Assembly: GCA_023374045.1 (NCBI GenBank)
Contig: CM041778.1
Span: 369,308,831 to 369,372,830 of the forward strand
Source of the DNA: Limonium bicolor
Lineage: Eukaryota > Streptophyta > Magnoliopsida > Caryophyllales > Plumbaginaceae
Direction: 5' to 3'
DNA length: 64,000 nucleotides
Positions 56,351 through 64,000 of this stretch are shown in pieces. A model generated the notes under the pieces. The model was given only the letters and a program-made list of their open reading frames with translations, did not search any database and was not told the DNA's origin. Position 1 is the first letter of the stretch. Each line of letters begins with the position of its first letter. The translations under genes and the position numbers were made by a program.

Positions 56351-57319
56351 TTCAGACGGACAACAGAAAGTAAACTAGAAAACTTATTGCACCTAAACTG
56401 AGTGTCAATAAGAATTTTAAGTTGATCGTCAACATTTGAAGTATTTCTACTAAGGATCCCTTGAACTTGGGATTGCAGCTCTTCGATGATTATGTTCTAC
56501 CAACTCACCATGTTTCAGAACACATTAGTAACATCCATGTCCGCAAGAGGCACACAAGATGTGCTGAACATTTCCTTTTTGAAAGCAAATTGAATCATCC
56601 CTTCATGATTCTTGACAATGCATCCTCTTATAACCTGAATTTTTTTTCCTTTAAGTTGGATTACATTTTGTATCTTATTTTATGTTGGATTATGTCATTA
56701 GGTGGTTTTTGAGGTTTAGAGGAAAGGAAGAGGGCAAGGAGGTCCTTTGTATTTTAGTAATAAGGTAAGAAATATAAGGAATCTGAAATTCCTTATTTCT
56801 TATATCCCGTTCGATTGCGTTACTGGTAGTTTCTTGTTCTGAGCATTGCTTTTCTCTCTTATCCTTCCTCAAGATTCTTCTCTACTTTGTGGTGTTGTTG
56901 TTGTGTCGGATTGCTAATCTTCTCCTCTTCTGTGTGTATCCTCGTCCGTCTCCAGGTTTGATTATGGTTGGTTGGGTGTAGTGTGATTCCAGATTTCAGT
57001 TTGGGAGTTTCTTCATTTTTCTGATTGTAGAGTTCTTCCAAATTGCTTGTTGTTCGGTGGTCGATTTTGTGGTGTTGGTTTGCGGGCCACTTGAGGGTTG
57101 CTTCAACTTCAATTCAGGGTTCTTCTGCGCATCAATCCAAGTAGGTGGTGATCCGATTTGATGTCGTTGTTCACCCATTGGGAGAGTTGGAAATTCTAAT
57201 TATTTGTGACTTGTGAATTGTGTTTGTGAATTGATTTTTGCATTGTTTTTGTGTGTGTTAAAGACTACCAAAACCTCCATGGTTGATATACTAACTTTCT
57301 ACATTTGATTGGATTTTGA
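56351..57319. other. Sequence without recognised gene
   Basis: Short frames only. The part from about 56800 may belong to the LTR fragment that ends at 58585, but its left border was not found. Confidence 0.35.
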
Positions 57320-58585
57320 ATGGTTACAATGGAGCAATATGTTTCTGCACTTTGCCTGTTTTATGCTGCGATTTTGCTTCTGTTTGTCGCATCCGACCTT
57401 GCGTCCGGACATTCACATGTATGTCCGGACAGGACGCAGCTGGTCATCTGTATTTACGATTCTCTGAAGTTTCCGGACGAAACCGGACTGCAAGTCTTAG
57501 ATTGCGCCCGAACTTGTAAGTTGGGACACAAGTCCGGACGCCCCTAGTTTTCCCTCTCTAATTTAAGTTTGATATGTCGGACACATGTCCGGACGCAACA
57601 TGAAGGTTTTTTTACGGACTTTCGTCTGGACTTACAGGCCCGGACGCAAGTCCGAACATCTTTGATTTCCGGTCTTGGCATGCATCCAGACACATGTCTA
57701 GACAAGGTGATGTTTTCACCAATCTTTCTCGTTTTGGCTTCGTTTTGATTTCCATTTGCGGGGTTGTATTCCCCTAAGTCTGTGTAAGCTATTTATCCAC
57801 GTTTTGGCGTATTTAAACGCATATAAGTTATGAAAGTGTAGATTTATGTTTTGGGACCTAGTTACTTTGCTTCTGAGTCGTGCATGGCTGGGTCGGGCTA
57901 TCCCGTAGCATGCTACGTAGACGTCATTTTTGTTATGTGTATGGGTTATTCCCGTTTCTGTTCTGGGGGTCGATGGACCCTTTGGTCTTTGGACCATTGT
58001 CGAGGTATCTCTTGATCTATGGGTCTCTGACCCCTTCTGTATATGTGTGTGCTTGCTACTAGTGTCCCGATCTTCTTTGTGAACCTTCTAGATTGTGTTC
58101 TGATTTGAGAACTAACTAAGTTCCATTTTGTTTGGTGAACTCGTCTCTTTTTCATCTATTTGTGAAAAGCTCCATATGATACATTCTGTTTACATTTCTG
58201 TATTATCTTTTCAATGTTTTAAGCAACCTCATTGATGACGGTTGTTATCTGCTGAGCTGTGGTTGCTCACTCATTTCCACAAATACATTAACATTGTAGA
58301 TTGATCAGATGTTGGTTGGCTATGAGCTATGAAGATTTAGCTTTCCTTATTTCTTTACGTATTTGACTTTGGTTGTTTATCAGTACTTTGTAGCCTTCGG
58401 GCATTGATCTTATTATGTATTTACTTTGGTACTTTGGATCTTTTGTAAACACTTGGTTTATCAACACAATTATTGTTTCCCTTTTTGGTTTTTGAGTATT
58501 ATGGATTAGAACCTTGCGTAACTAAGTAGTATAGTGCGCGGCATGTAACGACCTTATAATTAGCCCGGTTTTGGGGTCGTTACAT
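57320..58585 (+). repeat. LTR fragment (gypsy-like), right end at 58585
   Basis: It ends in CGGTTTTGGGGTCGTTACA, a terminus typical of plant gypsy LTRs beginning TGTAACGACC. The matching start was not found, so it is truncated on the left and its left limit is arbitrary. It contains a repeated GTCCGGAC palindrome array (57400-57680). The small frame 57320-57547 is not a recognisable protein. Confidence 0.6.
57400..57680. repeat. Array of GTCCGGACGCAAG motifs
   Basis: About ten close variants of GTCCGGAC followed by GCAAGTCCGGAC or ACATGTCCGGAC, several of which can pair with each other. It is comparable in style to the hairpin array of the solo LTR at 36473-36727, but not the same sequence. 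Confidence 0.75.
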
Positions 58586-58599
58586 ATCCAGTGGTCAAA

Positions 58600-59793
58600 T
58601 GATTACCCATTTAAATTTTAATGATCATGTTTCCTTTGTGACAACCAAACGGTGGGTGGGGGAGGGGGAAGACCAACTGAAACTGTTCATAGCATTAAGA
58701 GAGTTTTTCTTCATATTATCCTTGTACGCTTGGATAAATGCTACTTTCTTTCTAACGAGGGCTACCAGTAATGCATGGGTTGTGCTTGAGTATATTTCTA
58801 GAACTATAGATAATCCACATGAGGTTGGAGATATCAACAAATTTGATAGCTCATATATAAAATAAACAATTAAGTAGATTAGTGTCATTTGTTGGGGGGG
58901 GCTTGAATTATGAATAACATTTTTGCCATCGCAGATAAACTGTGGATAGGAAGATTGAACAAGCCATAGTGTCAAGGTCTCCACATAAAAAACATTGTAT
59001 GGGGAATGGGGATACACCTATTCTTTGAGATGGATATGCTTGGTCGGGGATAGCATTGCTTAAGAACTTCCATAGAAGCAATTTAGCAAGACAACAACTT
59101 AGGTGACTTTTGATTACAAACATAAATTTGAAACTGAAGTTTAGATGGGAGCAGCTAGCCATATTATCATCCTTTTGAAGGGTAGGATATCGAGATTTGA
59201 CTAGATAGGCTGGTGAGATTCTAACCAAAGTGTTAAACCCAAATATTTTCAGAATTATCAAAGAATAATGAGATATTAAAAATGAACTCAACATCAATTG
59301 GGAGGAATAGTTGGTAGATATTATCAGAATCCCAGGAGGAACAGTTGTGGCTGAACAAATAAAAAATAAATCAGTTATCCTCACGAGAAGGCTTTGGGGT
59401 GATGATCTTAAGAAGGCGGGGGGGCTAAACCAAGGATTACCCTATATGTTAACTAGGATTCCTTTGCCAATCTAAATTATAGCACCTAATTGAAGTAGGT
59501 CCATGTTGAATACAAAATACCTCCATATAGGGCTATCATGCTTGCCAATATTTGCTTTAATTGCACAAAATCAGGGATACATAGAAGATTTATTTGAGGG
59601 GTTTGACCACCAAGGAATGGGGTTTAGAAAGGAGGATCCAGAGCTGTTTTGGTAACCAGGGATTTGATATAATCTTCAATAAACCTAAAACCCAGGGCAC
59701 CATATTCATAATGTCTACAATTTTTTCACCAAATGCATATAATTCTTTTCCAAGTGTCCTCCCCACCAAAAGAAGAAGAAGATACTATCCAAC
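58600..59793 (-). pseudogene. LINE-F zf-RVT region
   Basis: The best frame (58908-59384) has LLLWKFLSNAIPDQAY and RIGVSPFPIQCFLCGDLDTM, the zf-RVT pattern (CxxC, then a degenerate His/Cys pair), followed by frames with CGLSIVLEIYSSTTHALL. Numerous frame changes. Confidence 0.72.
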
Positions 59794-60368
59794 TAGGGTT
59801 ATCAATTTCAGGGTTTAGGTCGAGTTGACCTCAACCCGAACCCGACCTGCTCATGTTTCACCTCAACCCGAAACCGACCTGAACCCGGAACGGATTATGA
59901 TTTGTCAACCCAAAACTGACCCGGGTCACATATCTCCAACATGAACTCAACTTGTTTGACACCAACCCAAAATATACACGTTAACTTGAACCCGAAATCA
60001 ATCCAAAATTGACCCAAAAAAAACCTGAAATTAAAAATATTGTACTATCAATACAAATTCTATACAAAATCAACAAGACAACATAACATAGCATATAAAA
60101 CCATCAAACATAAATGGTTAAATGATTAATATATATAGGGTTATATCGCATAACTATAATAATATATATATTTTTAAAAAAAAATGTTTTCGGGTTGCGG
60201 GTTGAAATTGGGTAGACAGGTCAAACCCAAAACCGACCCAGGTTTGTAGCAACCCAACCCGAACCTGACCCGAAAATGTTTTTAGGTTGAAAATTGTAAC
60301 CCAAACCCGCATTTTAACGTGTCGGTTTTGGGTCGGATTTCGGGTTCGTGTCAAGATTGACAACCCTA
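59794..60368. mobile_element. hAT MITE A, 575 bp
   Basis: Ends TAGGGTTATCAAT and (complement) TAGGGTTGTCAAT, flanked by the 8-bp duplication TATCCAAC (59786-59793, 60369-60376). Inside are many CCCGAACCCGACC / GGGTTTCGGGTT repeats close to the ends. Noncoding. Confidence 0.92.
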
Positions 60369-60376
60369 TATCCAAC

Positions 60377-60750
60377 TGTTAAGAATACCTTATAAAAGAG
60401 AGTAAAGGGATGTGACACAAGTGGGGCTAGATTGGAGAACATTGGTCACCAGGATGGACCTTGCTGCATGAGACATAGGTACAAACCATGAAGCCACACT
60501 ATTTATTATAGCTTGGACTATATAAGCAAATATATATATCTCTTTTTTACTTCTGCCCAATTTCAAAGATAGGCCCATTTTTTTACTAAAAGTGTGGACT
60601 TTTTATGCTTCAAAATTGTTGGAAATGGGGGAGTTTAAGGAGAGGAGGAGTTTTTTTGTTGTCGTTGAAAATGAGTTATGATTTTGCTAAATTGACTTAG
60701 TGGCCAGAGAAGACCCAAAAGAAGGTAAGTAAATTTTTGAGGAACATGGC
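60377..60750 (-). pseudogene. LINE-F thumb fragment between the MITEs
   Basis: The minus strand reads like the plant L1 RT-thumb region (IVQAIINSVASWFVPMS), broken by stops. It is short and identified mainly by position between RT and zf-RVT pieces. Confidence 0.5.
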
Positions 60751-60758
60751 ATTGGAAG

Positions 60759-61327
60759 TAGAGCCGATCATAATCAAGATAGCCCAACCGCCCAGCCCGG
60801 TCCGGCCCGTATTTTTGACCAATGGGTATGGGTTGAAAAAATAACTGGGCGGGTTTGGACAAAAAAACAGCCCGATTTTTTTTTCGGGCCGGGTTATGGC
60901 TAAATATTTTACCCAGTGATGGCCCGGCCCGGCCCGGCCCGAATGTCATAGTACATCTTACATTAGTATATGTTATTGTAAATATGTAAACAAAAGTAAT
61001 AAAATACTTGCAATAGTACAATTGTAATTATTCAACTGAATGGATCGCATACTCTTCGTCTTATAAAATTTGTTTTGTGTCGTGCACACTCTTCAAAATC
61101 TAAACTATGTATCTATACTTTAAAAACTAGGTTACTAAGAGAAATTTGAGTTAAAAGCGGGCTGGGCGGGCCGGGCTATGGCATGAGCATTTTTTTAGGT
61201 GGGTGGGTTGGGTTCAGGTGATTGGCCCGATTGGGCGGGTTTGGACTAAACACTTGGCCCGATTGGGCTGAAAATTTATGTCTAACCCGGTCCGAACCCG
61301 GCCCGTCCGCCCAGTTGATCAGCTCTA
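60759..61327. mobile_element. hAT MITE B, 569 bp
   Basis: Ends TAGAGCCGATCA and (complement) TAGAGCTGATCA, flanked by the 8-bp duplication ATTGGAAG (60751-60758, 61328-61335). GGCCCGGCCCG-type repeats sit near both ends. Noncoding. Confidence 0.92.
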
Positions 61328-61335
61328 ATTGGAAG

Positions 61336-61960
61336 CATTGGCTACTAAAAAATGATGTTATAAGCAAAGTCTACATGGGATATGGCAGGGCAGGAAGAAT
61401 TGATCTTGATACCTCTGAACCTAGCATCAACATACATTTAGGTTCAAGGATGTATAAAAGAGTTTACTAGAGGAGGATAAAGAAGGGGGGGGGGGGATAA
61501 AAGATCATTATATCTAATACCCTTTGTTTGAGTAAAAAACGCCAAAGGAGAGCCATTAACGAGGTTAAGGCATTTGATAGAAGTGACACATCTCATGATG
61601 AGCGTGAGCGAGTTTGGATGGAATCACATTAAGGAAATGATTTCTTCCTAAAAGGCCCATTCCACATGGCAAGCTTTCTTTGGTTGATTTTTAAACCAAA
61701 TAACCTTTCCTTGTGGCTTGACATCTATCTATGAAGTGGTGGAGTTCCCCTACTATGATGCTATTATTTGTAATAATTACGCCCTCGACAAAGCTCAATT
61801 GATTCTCACAGATAATATATGAGAGAAGGGACGATGACCTTTGAAATAATTTTGTAGGTAAAGTTGCAAAGAGCAATGAGTCTAAAGTCTAAGATATTGG
61901 TTGCTCCTTGGAATTTTTTGGGAATAAGGGCAATTGAGTAGTCATGAGTATAAGGTGTTA
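61336..61960 (-). pseudogene. LINE-F reverse transcriptase fragment
   Basis: With frame changes the minus strand gives IALIPKK-like, LRLIALCNFTYKIISKVIV, ENQLSFVEGVIITNNSIIVG and ELHHFIDRCQATRKGYL, the finger-palm start of plant L1 RT. The catalytic part expected between 61336 and 61690 is too decayed to recognise. A run of about 14 G lies at 61482-61495. Confidence 0.75.
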
Positions 61961-62503
61961 TGATTTATTTGTTGACTCAATAATCAAGAGGCAAAAAACT
62001 GACAATTACATAACTAGATGCATTATAAATGTTGACCTGAACTTACAATAAATGATTGGGTTTGAATTGGATTTCAAGTTGGATCAAATTTATGAGGTCC
62101 ACATAATATATATAACACAGAAGATTATTAGTATAATATTACCACCTATTTCTTATATTATAGATAATATATTAACAAACCGAATCAATTATAGTTTTAT
62201 GCATATGTTTTGCTAGAGGCATGAGTGTTAGCATCTAAAACCCTAATGTTTGTCTTGTTAGTTTACAACGAAGTGAATAATATCATTGTCAACAAATATG
62301 AATAATATTAGTCATTTTATATAAGACTTTACATAGATCCAATCTAATAGACAATGCATAGTTGTTGGCACAAAGCATCACCAATCTCTTTACGGTGGTG
62401 TGCAGCTAAGTATAGGACTCATAGCTCAACTTAGGGGTACCCTAAGAAACAATCAACTTTCTCGTGTACATGTTTCTAATACTTTTATTTACCTCGCGTG
62501 TAA
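61961..62503. other. Intergenic sequence, no gene recognised
   Basis: AT-rich, no exon or element end seen. Confidence 0.4.
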
Positions 62504-62511
62504 CAAGGAAC

Positions 62512-63642
62512 TAGGGGTGCCTAAAAAAACCCGTTACCGCGGTACCGTACCGAAACCTGTTTATACCGTACCGTACCGTCTAAACGGTTAACCGTACCGT
62601 CTTTGGCGGTACGGTTAACCGTACCATTATTATTAGACATATGCGGTTTAGGTAACGGTATGTAACTTTTATACTGTGGTTAACCGGTTATATATATAAC
62701 TATATATTTATATATACATATAGTCTTCAATATTGGTTTTGATATTTTAATATTATTTGCTATGTGCTAGTCTTTTGTATATTCTTTAACTTATATTTTG
62801 ATAACTTGAACAAAGATAATCTTGAATCTAGAAAAAGGACACTCCTTACCTATGACGTAATATATTATGTGCATTGAAGGGCAAGGTAAGCATTATAGAT
62901 AGCGTATATTGTAATTATGTTTGTTAAATCTTTTGAGATGTATTTTGCTATCACTTAGTTGTTGAAGCAACTTGTAAATTATGTTGTTCGAATCTACGTG
63001 AATTGATTTCGCCTTATATTCTTGGATTGTTTCGTGTCATTGCAATTATAAATGTGCAGATTATAATATTATATACTCCCTCCGTTAATTAATATCTGTC
63101 GTTTTAGGATGTGATTTTTGTTCAAAAATATCTTCATTCTAGCTTTTGACACACTTCTTTCCACCTTTACCCCTACTATTCAATATCAAAGTAATTATTA
63201 TAAATGGAAAAGTATAAAGTAGGGGCACATGCGTCATTGTCCTACTTTTCTTAATAAGTGTGCAAGTTTCTAAAATGACAGTTATTATTGAACAAGAGAG
63301 TATTTATTAGATGATTGAGCATTGTATAATGGTGGATTTAATATTTGTGTTATGTTACATATATAAACTAATGCTTGCACATGATATGAAATGCTTGGTG
63401 CTTTCTAGTTTTTTTATTGTTTTTATTTACTCACTTTTATCTAGTTTGTTATCATTACACAAGGTTATTTACATAAAAAAAATCTACATCCGGTTTCGGT
63501 TAACCTGAATTACCGTACCGCTCTAAATGGTTAACCTGTATGCGGTTAACCGATGTAAATGAAATGGTAACGGTATCAAATTTTTTAAAACCGTATTACC
63601 CGGTTAACCGGTATACGGTTAACCTTACCGTGAACACCCCTA
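62512..63642. mobile_element. Non-autonomous hAT element, 1131 bp
   Basis: Ends TAGGGGTGCCTAAA and (complement) TAGGGGTGTTCACG, flanked by the 8-bp duplication CAAGGAAC (62504-62511, 63643-63650). Subterminal arrays of GGTTAACCG / GGTACCGTACCG lie at 62540-62690 and 63488-63630. No transposase. It hosts a nested Stowaway element. Confidence 0.93.
63076..63300. mobile_element. Stowaway MITE nested in the hAT element
   Basis: The left end CTCCCTCCGTTAATTAATA and the right end CAAGAGAG (degenerate complement), with TA at both borders (63074-63075, 63301-63302), fit a Tc1/mariner-type Stowaway of 225 bp. The right end is diverged. Confidence 0.78.
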
Positions 63643-63911
63643 CAAGGAACTACCTATTAATCAAATATATCAACTTTTCAAATTATAGTAGTAGTCATAA
63701 ACATAACCCTACAATTAATAAACAATGCCCACCACTAGTGTGAAGGTTTTGCAAGAGTATGCCTATACACTAATCAATGACAAGCGCTTTAAAAAATTCA
63801 TACAATGCTAGTTTCAAATTGGGCCAAAATAAATTCGTGATTACTTGTTTCAAAATTGTAGGTATAATTTAGGACTTATCTTATAGCACTAGTAACAGAT
63901 GTGTCCATCAT

Positions 63912-64000
63912 TAGGGGTGAGTAAACGGGGCGGTTAGAACGGATAACCGAAATAATCATTTTTTTTGGATTTGATCACCGTTTTTTAACCGTTTTACAAA
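63912..64000. mobile_element. hAT-like element, left end only
   Basis: TAGGGGTGAGTAAACGGGG followed by CGGTTAGAACGG and CCGTTTTTTAACCGTTTT resembles the ends and subterminal repeats of the hAT element at 62512. It is cut by the window edge, so the TSD cannot be checked. Confidence 0.65.

Larger units (their letters stand above)
58600..61960 (-). mobile_element. LINE-F relic with two nested MITEs
   Basis: The minus strand carries an RT piece (61336-61960), thumb-like coding (60390-60750) and a zf-RVT region (58600-59793) in LINE order, separated by two hAT MITEs with clean 8-bp TSDs. Removing the MITEs restores the order RT, thumb, zinc module. No 5' half and no TSD of its own are seen. Many stops: an old copy. 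Confidence 0.78.

Noticed and set aside
57320..57547. 75-codon frame beginning like a signal peptide (YVSALCLFYAAILLLFVAS)
   Set aside because: The second half is the GTCCGGAC repeat array of an LTR; no known secreted family, and no conserved cysteine pattern.
58545..58585. TGTAACGACC ... GGGGTCGTTACA as a complete 41-bp element
   Set aside because: It is more likely the usual internal repeat at the 3' end of a gypsy LTR. No duplication flanks it (CGGCA vs TATCC).

Overview
The window is AT-rich plant nuclear DNA, almost certainly from a eudicot. It has GT-AG introns, a patatin-like lipase gene, a plant RING-finger E3 gene, and many plant-type transposable elements (Copia, large solo LTR, L1-type LINE, CACTA, hAT/MITE, MULE-like, Stowaway, TRIM). 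I cannot name the species. Only two host genes look complete: a patatin-like acyl hydrolase (21886-23638, + strand) and a RING-H2 E3 ligase of the Arabidopsis At3g02290 type (coding exons 52313-54953, + strand). Everything else is transposons, transposon relics or fragments of host genes.

Layout. 1-903: Copia element entering from the left, minus strand (gag, primer binding site, 5' LTR). 1346-11053: L1-type LINE (LINE-A, minus strand), split by a 5.2-kb CACTA element (4895-10106, TSD GCC) that carries a broken transposase plus host-derived exons. 11146-14750: two exons of a frameshifted OSCA/CSC1-type channel gene, the 3' end of a second CACTA element, and unidentified exon-like sequence. 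14950-20091: a 5.1-kb Pack-type element whose subterminal repeats enclose exons of a NIMA-related kinase and of PRMT5. 21739-23875: the patatin gene, with a 271-bp hAT MITE inserted exactly at its last splice acceptor. 24430-29860: LINE fragments, including a nearly complete LINE-B. 29860-30780: truncated Copia. 30783-31958: a second copy of the 3' end of the patatin locus, without the MITE. 33330-34418: Copia relic.

34424-38671: a 4.25-kb solo LTR (TSD ACTTT) with internal hairpin repeats. 38692-39457: MULE-like element (9-bp TSD) made largely of a minisatellite. 39802-45491: full-length but decayed LINE-D (19-bp TSD). 45534-46036: TRIM. 46850-47950: short CACTA element (TSD GAG). 48690-49740: LINE ORF1 fragment. 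50850-55160: RING gene. 55613-58585: MITE, foldback element and LTR fragment. 58600-61960: LINE relic with two nested hAT MITEs. 62512-63642: hAT element with a nested Stowaway MITE. A further hAT-like end begins at 63912.

No multi-gene pathway is visible. The interesting biology is how transposons interact with genes: exon capture by two DNA transposons, a MITE that duplicates a splice acceptor (with a natural empty-site paralogue in the same window), a telomere-like repeat between two competing acceptors of the patatin gene, and a tandem repeat that multiplies a splice donor in the RING gene.
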